Below are positions 42,848-52,103 of a stretch of 64,000 nucleotides of DNA, one piece after another. Where the stretch lies: assembly GCF_036231355.1 (NCBI RefSeq), contig NZ_CP109497.1:558001-622000 (forward strand), read 5' to 3'. The position numbers and the translations under genes are program-made. Every line of letters starts with the position of its first letter. Position 1 is the first letter of the stretch. Origin of the DNA: Streptomyces sp. NBC_01431. Its GTDB lineage: Bacteria; Actinomycetota; Actinomycetes; Streptomycetales; Streptomycetaceae. Below the pieces are notes generated by a model. That model saw nothing but the letters and a program-made list of their open reading frames with translations, was not told the origin of the DNA and did not search any database.

Positions 42848-43406
42848 CCGGGGGAGCGTGCTCGGATCATTGCTGGTCGGGCGGTGGGGGTAAGCGGGGG
42901 AAGTGTGCTGACACCTCCTTCCCTATAGGGAGGGAGCGCCCTTTCTCTTCTTGGTGTGGATCGCGGCGACGTGTACGGGGCCGGTGCGTGGTCCGGGCTG
43001 GCTGCCTGGCAGTGTGGGCAAGTTGGGCCGCGGGTTGGCTGCACTGGTGATCCGGGCGTTGTGCCGGGAAGTGTGCCGGGACCACTGCCGGGGGGTGGGC
43101 AAGGACTTTCGTGATCCCGGCCGTCTCTGCTGATCAGCGCTGCCAGGCATGGACAACTTCGACGCCGACACCTTCTTGTACGCGGTAGCCGTACAGGAGG
43201 TTGGGGTTCATGGAGGGGGCGGCTCGGTGGCCGCAGTGGCGGGGGTGGAGTGCGGCCGGCCCCGCGGCGAGGACGGCGTGGGGCCGGGCTCGGACGGGGC
43301 GTTGTGGGCGCCTTAGGCGTCTGGGGGCGGCTCCGTGGCCCTGCTGGGGAAGCGGCTGTTCGGCGGGTGGAGGGGCGTCTCGCTCTTACCGTGGCCACTG
43401 TGGTGG

Positions 43407-43454
43407 GGGCTGCGGTACGGGCTGTACAAGGGGCTGTACGAGGGGCTGCATCAC
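43407..43454. repeat. 12-bp tandem array B (4 units)
   Basis: GGGCTGCGGTAC, GGGCTGTACAAG, GGGCTGTACGAG, GGGCTGCATCAC, head to tail. Same period as array A but a different unit. Confidence 0.75.
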
Positions 43455-43685
43455 TCCCCGTGACGTCCCATCGTTCGCGCAGGTCAGACCCCTTGGTAAG
43501 CGGTGGTCGGCATGCCGACTTCCCTCCGTACGCTCTGCCTGGCCCTGATGCCTGGGTTGGTGGGGGTTGTGGTGGGGGCGGGGCGGCGCGTGTCGGTGGG
43601 CGGGCGCTGCGCTGGCGGTGGCTGGGTGGGGCGCCGGGCCGGTGGCCCGCCGCGAGGGCGCGCGGCCCGCGCTGCGCCTGGTGGT

Positions 43686-43769
43686 GGTTGCCGTACGGGT
43701 TGCGGTACTTGTTGCTCATCAGGTTGCCGGGTGGGTTGCTCTACTGGTTGCGCAACGGGTTGCGTAGGG
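43686..43769. repeat. 12-bp tandem array C (7 units)
   Basis: Seven units beginning GGTTGC (one TGTTGC), each followed by six variable bases: CGTACG, GGTACT, TCATCA, CGGGTG, TCTACT, GCAACG, GTAGGG. On the minus strand one frame gives a tetrapeptide repeat (QPVAQPVEQPTRQPDEQQVP). Confidence 0.8.
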
Positions 43770-43987
43770 GCGAGAGCGCGCGGCGGGAAACTGCTGGTCA
43801 AGGGCCGCCTGGTTGGTCTGGGGCGCGCCGACACCTCTCTGTATGGACTACAGAGAGGAGGTTGTTCCCGTCCGGGGCGCGAGGGCGCCCGCCAGGCCGG
43901 GGAGTTGGGCAAGGAAGTCCGGCTGCCCAGGCTTGCCCGGTTCCCGGCAAGAGTGGGCAAGCCAAGGCACCCGCCGGACTGCCGTAT

Positions 43988-44048
43988 CTGGTACACGATC
44001 TGGTACGCCATCCGGTACAGGTATCTGGTTCACCATCTGGTACACCCC
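43988..44048. repeat. 12-bp tandem array D (5 units)
   Basis: CTGGTACACGAT, CTGGTACGCCAT, CCGGTACAGGTAT (13 bases), CTGGTTCACCAT, CTGGTACACCCC. The single 13-base unit breaks any reading frame through the array. Confidence 0.75.
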
Positions 44049-44337
44049 GGTTCCGGCAAGCACCGGAAAAGCCCAGGCCAAACCGCATGGTGGGGCGTGG
44101 TGAGAGGTCAGGCATCCCCTTCTGCCCGTCCCCCTGCGCCCAATGATCAAGAAAGAGAGGGTGGGTCTTGGGTGAGCGGGTGCGGCGGGGATGGGCGCCG
44201 TGGGGAGTTGGGATCGCGCGGCCACGGGGTGTCCGCGCGGCGCCGTCCCCTTGCGGACCCGCTGCGGGGGCAAGCCGAAGGGGACCCTGGGCAAGCCCGG
44301 TCGCGCGGGGCTTGCCCAGGGCTGGGGCCCGGCCGGG

Positions 44338-45165
44338 TCAGCGTCGGTGGCGCCAGTGCTGGTGGGCCTTGAGGACCTCGTAGCTCCATGCGGTGTGCGG
44401 ACGGGTGCCGGTCGGGGTCGTCCAGCCGAGCTGTTCGGCGACGGCCGGGAAGCGGGGGTGCATCTGGCGGTCTCCGACGGTGACGAGCGCGGACAGGAGC
44501 GGTTCCCCCTTCCGACCGTCTTCGTCGACCAGCCACAGGAGCACGCACTGGTCGTCGGCGTGCAGACGGGGCAGGCCCGGCAGGCGTTTGTGGATCTGGG
44601 GCCAGGTGGTGGTGGCGCCGGCCTGGGCGGTCTGCTCCAGCAGCGGCCGCAGCTCGGTCGCGAGCTCCCACAGCTGCCCGGTTTCCAGGAGTGCCGGCTC
44701 TTCCCTGCGCGGCGGGCGAACCTTCACGACCGGCGAAGGTTCCGGGGCAGGCGCCGATACCGGGACGGGCGGCCGGGGCAGCCGGGGCGGTACGGAAGAA
44801 CGCCGGGGCGCCGCAGACGAAGAGGGATTCCGGCGTGGAGACCGGGCGACGGATTCGCCGGCCCGGGTGGCACCCGGCCGCCGGGGGGCGGCGGTGACTA
44901 CCCGCGGCGGTGAGGGGACGGACTGCGGGGGAGCCGCGGCGGCCTGGCGGCGCTCTTCCTCCTGCCACCGGCGGGAGCCCAGGATCTCCTTCAGGTTCTT
45001 CAGCTGGGCCCGCTGCTCGCGGGTCTCGCTCGGTGGAGCTCCGGCCGCCTGCTGCCAGGCCAGGGCGTACAGGTCGGCGGCGACCGCGACCGCGTACCGG
45101 TCGATGGCCCGCTTCAATTCGGTCAGCGTGTGGTTCAGCGTGCGGCGGACCGTGGCGATCTCCAT
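44338..45165 (-). CDS. Plasmid-type hypothetical protein with proline-rich linker
   Basis: 275 residues from ATG 45165 (CCAGGACCGCG upstream). Residues 1-75 are helical (EIATVRRTLNHTLTELKRAI, DRYAVAVAADLYALAWQQAA, QLKNLKEILGSRRWQEEER). Residues ~80-175 are a proline/serine/arginine-rich linker. The C-terminal ~100 residues form a compact domain (LWELATELRPLLEQTAQAGA, TWPQIHKRLPGLPRLHADDQ, CVLLWLVDEDGRKGEPLLSA, DRQMHPRFPAVAEQLGW). I have seen this style in Streptomyces plasmid and chromosome-end genes, but cannot name a function. The 490 bp upstream (45166-45654) holds no clear gene. Confidence 0.6.
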   Translation of the reverse strand: MEIATVRRTLNHTLTELKRAIDRYAVAVAADLYALAWQQAAGAPPSETREQRAQLKNLKEILGSRRWQEEERRQAAAAPPQSVPSPPRVVTAAPRRPGATRAGESVARSPRRNPSSSAAPRRSSVPPRLPRPPVPVSAPAPEPSPVVKVRPPRREEPALLETGQLWELATELRPLLEQTAQAGATTTWPQIHKRLPGLPRLHADDQCVLLWLVDEDGRKGEPLLSALVTVGDRQMHPRFPAVAEQLGWTTPTGTRPHTAWSYEVLKAHQHWRHRR

Positions 45166-45654
45166 CGCGGTCCTGGGAGCCCGGCCTGTGGTTCGGCGAC
45201 GGAAATCCGTCTGCCACGCCGCACCACCGCTGAGCCGCACCCGGTTGTTACCCAAACCCGTACCCCCCGAGCTGCACAACAGATGCCCAAACGGTCGGGC
45301 AGTCCAACGCCCAGGCGCAAGAGACCGACCGGCCAAGAGCGACCTTCCATCGGATGGTTGCCGGGGGCTTGCCCAGTCCGGCCCGCCCGTATGCCACACG
45401 GGCCGCATGGGGGTTGCACCGGAGATTGCGTGCACAGGTGGCTGCAGGGGTGCACTAGGCGGGGGACCGCAGGTGTGACCGGAGGTGGGACCCCCGGAAA
45501 CTGGTGATCTTCCATCTATGCAGGTCAGGGGCCATGGGCAAGCCCCCTTCGGAAGACGACACCTCTTACCTCGCGATAGCCGAGGGGAGAGGTCTATCCG
45601 TATCCCCGGGGGCCGGCGGCCGCGCCGAGGGGTCGGCGATTCTGCGAATGGGCG

Positions 45655-46035
45655 TCAGATGAGCGGCCGGGTGCGCTGCAGGTTCAGCAACGTGGGCGGC
45701 AGGCCAAGGTCACTCATCGCCTTCTCGATGGTCGGCTTCATGGGATTGCCCACCAGCAGCGGGCTGATGGCTGCTGCCGCCTGAAGCAAGGCCACGGGAA
45801 TCCACAGCCGCTCGGCGGTGATATCGGCCTCACCGCCCTTGGGCTCCGTGGTGAACTTCAACTTGCCGTCGTCCACGACCAGGAAGGCGTCGGCAGTCGC
45901 GCCCGTGGTGTGCGAATAGGCCGACTGGTGCCGGTAGACCGGATAGACGTCGGCAGTTCCGTATGCCTTGACCATGGTGTCGAAGTTCTTGAGCTCGCCG
46001 ACCAGCCGCTTGTGGACCTGCTCGCTCTCAGAGGA
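45655..46035 (-). pseudogene. DUF5677-like C-terminal fragment
   Basis: The frame enters from 46035 as SESEQVHKRLVGELKNFDTM, continuing VKAYGTADVYPVYRHQSAYS, HTTGATADAFLVV, RLWIPVALLQAAAAISPLLV and ends LLNLQRTRPLI. HQSAYSHTT and the helical C-terminus resemble DUF5677 family proteins. The 5' part is cut by the adjacent IS5 element. Confidence 0.5.
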
Positions 46036-46059
46036 CGTTCCGATTGAAAACCGGATAGT

Positions 46060-46917
46060 TCATGGGTTGTGCCAGGTTATGGGTGTTTCGCTGGTTGCTC
46101 GTTTCGCGAGGTTCGAGATCATCGCGATGCGGATCATGCTCTCGGAGTGCGCGGGCTTGGCCTCGTAGTCGCGGGCGAGGCGGCGATGCATCATGATCCA
46201 CCCGAAACTTCGCTCGACGACCCAACGCCTCGGGACCACGGAGAAGCCTTTGACCTGCTCGTTTCGTGGGACGACGTCGACATCGATGCCGAGGGTGGCG
46301 CCGTGCTCGATGGCCTGGGTTTTGTAGCCGGTGTCGACCCATGCCTTGGTGATCGCGGGATGGTCGGTGGCGAGCTGGGTGAGGAGCTGTTTGCCGGCCT
46401 CGTTGTCGGAGACGCTGGCGGCAGTCACGATGACCAGCAGTAACAGACCGAGCGTGTCGACGACGATGCTGCGTTTGCGGCCGACGATCTTTTTGCCGGC
46501 ATCGGTTCCCTGGGTATCGGTGGGGACACTGGTCGCGGTCTTGACGCTCTGCGCGTCGATCACGCAGGCGGTGGGTTCGGCGGTGCGTCCTGCCTGCTCA
46601 CGGACCATGCGGTGCAGGTGGACGCCGAGTTTCTCGATGGTGCCGTCCGCGGTCCAGTCGCTGAAGTAGCTGAACACGGTGGTGTGCGGCGGGAAATCGT
46701 GCGGCAGGTAGCGCCACGGGACACCGGTCCGGTTGAGGAAGAGGATCGCGTTCATGACTTCCCGCAGGTCAGTGAGCTTGCCCCCGAGGTTGAGCGACGT
46801 CTTCTGACGTTCGGCCCGCCAGGCCGTCAACGTCGGCTCCATCAACGCCCAGCGGGCATCGGAGAGATCACTCAGGTACGGCTGGCGCTGCTGCGAAGAG
46901 GTCATGGGGATACTCAT
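46060..46917 (-). CDS. IS5-family transposase
   Basis: 285 residues, apparently intact. YLSDLSDARWALMEPTLTAW, REVMNAILFLNRTGVPWRYL PHDFPPHTTVFSYFSDW, CVIDAQSVKTATSVPTDTQG with the first aspartate, GRKRSIVVDTLGLLL, WVDTGYKTQAIEHG with the second and RRWVVERSFGWIMMHRRLAR DYE with the glutamate. This is the common IS1647/IS112-like group of Streptomyces. It separates the DUF5677-like remnant from the long pseudogene at 47164; exact ends not established. Confidence 0.92.
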   Translation of the reverse strand: MSIPMTSSQQRQPYLSDLSDARWALMEPTLTAWRAERQKTSLNLGGKLTDLREVMNAILFLNRTGVPWRYLPHDFPPHTTVFSYFSDWTADGTIEKLGVHLHRMVREQAGRTAEPTACVIDAQSVKTATSVPTDTQGTDAGKKIVGRKRSIVVDTLGLLLLVIVTAASVSDNEAGKQLLTQLATDHPAITKAWVDTGYKTQAIEHGATLGIDVDVVPRNEQVKGFSVVPRRWVVERSFGWIMMHRRLARDYEAKPAHSESMIRIAMISNLAKRATSETPITWHNP

Positions 46918-47445
46918 GCACGAGGTCCCTACCCGGGCATATCACTCGATCGAGCGAGGCAAAAGCCGCTTTCGACGGGTTCTTCGAACCGGACAGGAGC
47001 TATCAGATGCAACCGGGGCGAAACGTAAGGCCACACCTGTCGAAGCTGCAACCGCACATCGCCTGTTCTATCTGTATGGAGCCAATTCGGGCACGACAGA
47101 ACTACCTCAAACCACCACATAAATGACACGAACGTCCTCTGAGGACAGGTTGGGCGGGCTTTCATGCGGATGCGATTCGAAGCCGGGGCCGAGGAGGAGT
47201 TCGAGGCGGCGTGCGGGCTGCTGGTCGACCGGGCGGCGCTGGACTACCGCCACCGGGCCACCGCCGACGGTCGGCTGGGGCTGGGGGAGCCGCGGAATGT
47301 GGAGGAGCTGCTGCTCCGCTGGCTGCCGGAGATCATCACTGATCTTCCCGGGGAGGAACGCGGCGACGCCCCGGACACGTTGCGTACGCTGCTGCGCTAT
47401 CTGCACGCCGCGCAGTTGGCGGATCCGCGCGGCCCCGCACCTCGA

Positions 47446-49138
47446 GGTTCTGTCGACGATCTTGTGATGTGGACGGCGGAACGAGTCGCGTCAAATCTTC
47501 GCGATCATGCATCGCGTGCTCTCGTGATGTGCTTTTGGAGTTGTTCCCTTACCTGTCCCCGTTGTTGATCGAGGAGGTGGAGAGGCAGTCCGACCGGGTG
47601 GTATTCAGGGCTCGTGTGCGGGCGATGGTCGCGGTCTGCCGGTGCGGTGAGAGCTCGGCACGGGTGCACGGCAGGTACATTCGCAGGCTGCGTGACGTCG
47701 CCGTCGGCGGTCTCGGTGTCGTGATCGAGTTATGTGTACGCCGATTCCGCTGCGAGAACGCCAGGTGCCCGGCGGTGACGTTCGCCGAACAGATCGCGGG
47801 ACTGACCACCCCACACAGTCGCTACACGCCAGTCTTGCGTGGGATGTTGACGCAGATCGGCTTGGCCCTGGCGGGCCGGGCGGGAGCCCGCCTGGCGGGC
47901 GTCATCGGCATCACGGTGGGCAGGGACACACTCCTGCGCATGGTCAGAGCGGTGCCGGAACCGGATGTCGGCGAGGTGGAGGTGCTGGGTGTCGATGACT
48001 TCGCCTTTCGCAAGGGCCGGCATTACGGCACTCTGCTGATCGACATGGCTACCCACCGGCCGCTGCACCTTTACGACGGCCGCGAGGGCGAGGACCTGGC
48101 CGCCTGGCTCCGCGGCCATCCCGAGGTGAAGGTGATCTGCCGCGACCGCTCGAGTGGTTACGGAGAGGGCGCTCGGCTCGGGGCGCCACAGGCTCAGCAG
48201 GTCGCCGACCGGTATCACTTGTGGGCCAACCTCGGCCAGGCAGTGGAGAAGAGTGTGAACGCTCATCGCTCCCGCCTGGCCGAACCGGCTCCAGATGACG
48301 CCGCCGAGTGGGTGGAGGGCGAACCCGCAGTGGTCCAGCCGCCACAAGAGCTGAAGATCGTGACTCGCCTGCGCGAACAGCACGCAGCCGCCCACGAGCT
48401 GTGGACGCAGGGCATGTCGAAGGCGGCGATCGGGCGGAAACTCGGCCTGCACCAGGCCACCATCCGCAAGCTGGTCAATGCCCGCTCCGCCGATGACGTC
48501 GTCGCCAAGAGCCTGCAGCGGGCGCGCGTCGTCGACCCGTACGTCGGCCATCTGCACCGGCGCTGGAACGAAGGCGTCCGAAACGCCGCACAGCTCTACC
48601 GCGAGATTCAGCAACTGGGCTATCCCGGAGGCGAGTTGGCCGTCCAGCGTCACCTGCGACGCTACCGGACCGGACGCGGACACACACCCGCCGTTGGACC
48701 CAAGCCTCCCTCGGTCCGCGAGGTCACCTCCTGGATCATGACGCACCCCGAGCACCTGCGAGACGAAAACACGGACAAGCTGCACCGTCTACGCGAGCGC
48801 GATGCGGAGCTGGACCGGCTCACCTGCCATGTGAGGAAGTTCGCCGCGATGATGACCGGCCGCCACGGCGACCGACTCGAGGACTGGATCGCCGACGCCG
48901 AGCAGGACACCCTGGTTCCCCTGGCAACCTTCGCCCGCAACCTTCGCCGCGACCTCGACGCCGTCCGCAACGGTCTGACTCTGTCGCACAGTTCCGGCGC
49001 CGTCGAGGGCAACGTCAACCGGCTGAAGATGCTGAAACGCCAGATGTTCGGCCGGGCCGGCCTCGATCTCCTTCGCAAACGCGTCCTGCTGGCACGATGA
49101 GCCCGGACCACCTGGATCACAAGATCGTCGACAGAACC
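47446..49138 (+). mobile_element. ISL3-family insertion sequence
   Basis: 1,693 bp with perfect 23-bp inverted ends (beginning GGTTCTGTCGACGATCTTG at 47446 and mirrored to 49138). The target octamer GCACTCGA follows the right end; on the left it appears as GCACCTCGA, with one extra C. It sits inside the long pseudogene. Confidence 0.9.
47529..49100 (+). CDS. ISL3-family transposase
   Basis: 523 residues from GTG 47529. A zinc ribbon (CRCGESSARVHGRYIRRLRD … CENARCP), the DDE domain with VEVLGVDDFAFRKGRHYGTL, VKVICRDRSSGYGEGARLGA PQAQQVADRYHLWANL and LTLSHSSGAVEGNVNRLKML, and an inserted helix-turn-helix (GMSKAAIGRKLGLHQATIRK) are all in order. All catalytic residues look present. Length fits full-length members. 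It is different from the broken ISL3 copy at 4080. Confidence 0.93.
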   Translation: MLLELFPYLSPLLIEEVERQSDRVVFRARVRAMVAVCRCGESSARVHGRYIRRLRDVAVGGLGVVIELCVRRFRCENARCPAVTFAEQIAGLTTPHSRYTPVLRGMLTQIGLALAGRAGARLAGVIGITVGRDTLLRMVRAVPEPDVGEVEVLGVDDFAFRKGRHYGTLLIDMATHRPLHLYDGREGEDLAAWLRGHPEVKVICRDRSSGYGEGARLGAPQAQQVADRYHLWANLGQAVEKSVNAHRSRLAEPAPDDAAEWVEGEPAVVQPPQELKIVTRLREQHAAAHELWTQGMSKAAIGRKLGLHQATIRKLVNARSADDVVAKSLQRARVVDPYVGHLHRRWNEGVRNAAQLYREIQQLGYPGGELAVQRHLRRYRTGRGHTPAVGPKPPSVREVTSWIMTHPEHLRDENTDKLHRLRERDAELDRLTCHVRKFAAMMTGRHGDRLEDWIADAEQDTLVPLATFARNLRRDLDAVRNGLTLSHSSGAVEGNVNRLKMLKRQMFGRAGLDLLRKRVLLAR

Positions 49139-51014
49139 GCACTCGAGGACTCCCTCGCAGCAGTCGACGCGGTTGCGGAGCTGTATCCGGGGGCGATGGC
49201 GGACCGCACCCGCTGGGGTCTGGCGAAGTTCTGGGCGATGACAGCCGTCGAGCAGGGCGTGGTTGTTCTGGACGGGGCGGCGTTGCAGCGGTTCGCGGAG
49301 CGTGCTCAGCGCGGGGAGGTCGCCTACGACCAGCAGGCCCTGGACGCGGTCATGGAACGGCGATTGACCGGCCGTGCTCTGTCCAGTGTGGCTCGGGCCG
49401 AGCCACAACTGCCCGTGGTGCTGCCCCCGGACGACGAGCTGCGCCGACGGGGCCGAGGCCTCGACGATCGTGGGGCAGTTGCGCGGGCTCGCCGAGTGGG
49501 CGGGGCGCGACGGCCGCGCGGTGACGGCGGCGGGGCGGCTGCGGATGGCCGATGCCCGCGAGCTGGTGGACGTGCTGGGTACCGGCGACAAGGCCGAAGG
49601 GGTGCGCTCTTCGGCCGATCTGCCGCGGCTGCTGGTGGAGTGGGCGAAGAAGGCGCGGCTGGTCCGGGTGGCCAAGGGGCGGTTGTATGCGGTGGCCAGG
49701 GCCCGGCCGGTGCATACCGATCCGCTTCAGTTGTGGCTCCGTGCTTTCGAGGCGTGTTTCGAGTTGTGGCAGGCTCTGATCGGGGCGCGCAGTGGCTGGC
49801 ACGTCGAGTCGATGCTCTTCGATGCGTACGAGGACGCTGGAGGACGTGCTGAACACGCTCTACAGCCTGTCGTACTCGATGCCCTGGCCGCGGCTGCGCG
49901 ACTCCGTACACCTGGCCTATCGGACCCGCTTCCGGCTGGACGGCGGATCGGACCTTCAGTACCGGATGTGGTTCGAGCACGCCGACCGGGACCTGCGCAC
50001 AGTGCTCGACGCGATGGCGGACCTGGGCGCGATCGAGCGTGATCGGGGGATGGCCGATCCGGTTTTCCTGGAGGTCGACCTCTCCGGCGACGGAGACGAA
50101 CTGCCTGCGGACATGCCGCCGGAGCTCGCGGAGCTGCTGGGCGTCGCGGGGATGGCAACGGACCCGGCGGCGCAGGAGCGTGCCGATGCCCGGCGAGAGG
50201 AGCTGACCGTCGGTCCGGTCGAACTCATCCGCCTCACCGAGCTGGGCACCCACGCTGTACGGCAGCGGTTGCTGGCGGCCGGCTGGGAGGCACCGTTGGT
50301 CGGTGAACTGGCCCAGGCGTCGGCGGCCGGCCTGCTGGGGGTGCTGGCCGAGGACTACGACCCGGATGCTGCCCGCGCGGAGCTGGCCGGCTGGCTTTCG
50401 GCCCGCGGCGAGCGGGATGCCGCGCTGCGGCAGCTCGTCGAAGCGGTACGGTCCATGCCCTTCCTGGTGCGTGCGCAGGCGATGCTCGCTGTACTGCTGA
50501 CGGCGTTGCCGGATGGCGAGGGCGAGCGGCTGCTGCGCGGCGACGCAGCGCTGGCGCCGCTCGTGCTGACCGCGCTGGCGCACCATGAGCTGCTGTCCCC
50601 CGAGGACATGACCGATGCTGAGCATCTGCTGCTGATCGCAGAGAACCTGCTCCAGCTCGTGGAATTGGCGGGCGGTGGGGACGGCGCCGAGGAGGTGCTG
50701 CGTGCCCAGGGCCGAGATGCCAGGGACGCGGTTGCCGCCGCGCTGGACTCCGCGCACCCGGACCGGGCCGGACTCGAAGCGCTCGGGCAGCTCGCGGCCC
50801 GGGCGCTGCGTATTCCCGCCGCCCGACTCGGACGCGCCCGGAAGCGTCGGCGCACCGCCGGCAAGAGTGGCCGCAAGCGGCACCGCTGACCAGGGCATGA
50901 CCGCCTGCTCATGATGGTGCCAGGTGAGACCGGCACCGGCCACGGCGTCGGGCGACGGGAAACCGGTGGACTCGGCGTCGTACGTCCCTGGTGGCGCGCG
51001 CTACGGTCGGAGCC

Positions 51015-51500
51015 GTGGCCGAAGGATGGGACGAGGACGGGCTGCGAGCCGTGCGAGGCGCGCTCCACATTCAGGACTGGGTGGCGCTGCTTGCCGCGTT
51101 GCAGCGTGGAACCGTGCGTGAGGTGCTGCAGCTGGCCGGCGATGGTGTGGCCGGGGCCGCGGCGCGGGGCCTGCCGGGGGCTGCGGAGATGGCGGCCTCG
51201 TTTATCGGCGAACTCCAGGAGCGCGGCTTTCGGGGCGACGAGGAACTGGCGCACCAGTTGCGAACGGCCATGGGAGATGCGGCGATCCCCCTCCTGCGCC
51301 CGCTCGCGGTCGATCTGGAGATGCTGGCCATGCTGTTGGAGGCCGACCTGGCTGAGTCGGGTGGCCGGATCGATCTGTCCGCCGGGAAGTGCCGGCCGGC
51401 GTTCACCGACGAGTTGGAGCCTGGGTCCGGGGTTGAGGAGGCAGGACTACCGTACCCCCCTCAGGCCCACGACTTGGCGGCGCGGGGTGCGCTGCGCTAA
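51015..51500 (+). CDS. UPF0158-like protein
   Basis: About 161 residues from GTG 51015. The N-terminal part is helical (LRAVRGALHIQDWVALLAAL). Toward the end VDLEMLAMLLEADLAESGGR IDLSAGKCRPAFTDELEPG resembles the beginning of UPF0158 proteins, whose normal continuation (a WLY…SRxAYRDME region) is missing here, so it may be truncated by an indel. No partner gene; the TetR promoter begins inside its end. Confidence 0.5.
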   Translation: MAEGWDEDGLRAVRGALHIQDWVALLAALQRGTVREVLQLAGDGVAGAAARGLPGAAEMAASFIGELQERGFRGDEELAHQLRTAMGDAAIPLLRPLAVDLEMLAMLLEADLAESGGRIDLSAGKCRPAFTDELEPGSGVEEAGLPYPPQAHDLAARGALR

Positions 51501-51520
51501 CTTGGCCATATGGCTAACTT
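51474..51520 (+). promoter_or_regulatory. TetR-gene promoter/operator, probably leaderless
   Basis: TTGGCG (51474-51479), an 18-bp spacer and TAACTT (51498-51503) match a housekeeping promoter only 6 bp before ATG 51510. No ribosome binding site is present, so the mRNA is probably leaderless. GCTAACTT is repeated at 51496 and 51513 around the palindrome GCCATATGGC, a good operator for the encoded TetR. Confidence 0.6.
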
Positions 51521-52103
51521 AGTCGATCGAGCAACTTCTGGTCGCGGCCACCGCCGCCGCGAGCAGTTGATCAACGCCGGCGTCACATTGCTGGCGGATG
51601 GCGGCTGGCCCGCGGTGACCACGCGGGCGGTGGCGGAGCGGGCCGGTACCAACACCGGGTTGATCCACTACCACTTCGGAGGCCTGCCCGGCCTGCATGC
51701 GGCCATCGCGCGGAAGGCCGGCGACGAGGTCATCACCCCGGTCGTCGACGCCCTTCTGGAGGCCCAGGACCCTAACGCCGCTTTAGGCAGCGTCCGCGAT
51801 CTGGTTCCGGCCACGACCGGCGACGGCCGGACGATGCGGCTGGCGGTGGAGGTGATGGCGGGTGCCTTGCGCGATCCGGCGCTGGGCGAGGTTGTGCGTG
51901 ACGGGCTGCGCCAGGCACGGGCGCGGATCGGTGAACGGCTCGGAGAGTTCCACCCGTCGTGGTCCGAGGCGAGACGTACCGGCGCGGCCACCGTCGTCGC
52001 CGCGCTGCTGGACGGGCTCCTGCTGCACCGGCTACTGGACGCGTCGCTGCCCGTCGACGAGGCGTTGGCCGCGCTCGGCGATCTGATCGGAGACCGCCCG
52101 TGA
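51510..52103 (+). CDS. TetR-family transcriptional regulator
   Basis: 197 residues. RREQLINAGVTLLADGGWPA, VTTRAVAERAGTNTGLIHYH FG is the TetR DNA-binding domain, with the recognition helix TNTGLIHYHF. The rest is the helical ligand-binding and dimer region (AVEVMAGALRDPALGEVVRD, GAATVVAALLDGLLLHRLLD). It overlaps the monooxygenase gene by GTGA, so the operon TetR, monooxygenase, epimerase is probably self-regulated. Confidence 0.92.
   Translation: MANLVDRATSGRGHRRREQLINAGVTLLADGGWPAVTTRAVAERAGTNTGLIHYHFGGLPGLHAAIARKAGDEVITPVVDALLEAQDPNAALGSVRDLVPATTGDGRTMRLAVEVMAGALRDPALGEVVRDGLRQARARIGERLGEFHPSWSEARRTGAATVVAALLDGLLLHRLLDASLPVDEALAALGDLIGDRP

Larger units (their letters stand above)
42848..44337. 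other. Region between repeat arrays, no confident gene
   Basis: Long open frames exist on both strands, but they are low-complexity (arginine/proline or glycine/tryptophan rich) and change frame between repeats. A possible short peptide from ATG 43149 (MDNFDADTFLYAVAVQEVG) has a natural start but fades. I see no recognised family. An eroded gene with tetrapeptide linkers on the minus strand is possible. Confidence 0.35.
47164..50889 (+). pseudogene. Long hypothetical gene broken by ISL3 and two frameshifts
   Basis: Removing the ISL3 element and one copy of its target rejoins the frame as AAQLADPRGPALEDSLAAVD AVAELYPGAM. The product then continues through an indel near 49445 (VVLPPDDELRR to GAEASTIVGQLRGLAEWAGR) and another near 49830 (SMLFDAYED to TLEDVLNTLYSLSY), ending RKRRRTAGKSGRKRHR. 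The intact ancestor would be about 670 residues, helical, without signal. Segments such as TAAGRLRMADARELVDVLGT GD resemble those in large Streptomyces proteins of unknown function, often annotated as SEC-C or hypothetical. The function is unknown and the gene is now inactive. Confidence 0.75.

Noticed and set aside
42838..43719. A 293-codon proline/arginine-rich minus-strand frame
   Set aside because: Low complexity, lacks G/C third-position bias and does not continue in frame through the neighbouring repeat arrays.
42788..44048. CRISPR array
   Set aside because: Units are 12 bp, contiguous and without spacers; no cas genes are present.
49324..50943. A 539-codon minus-strand open frame
   Set aside because: Opposite-strand shadow of the long pseudogene with no recognisable domain.
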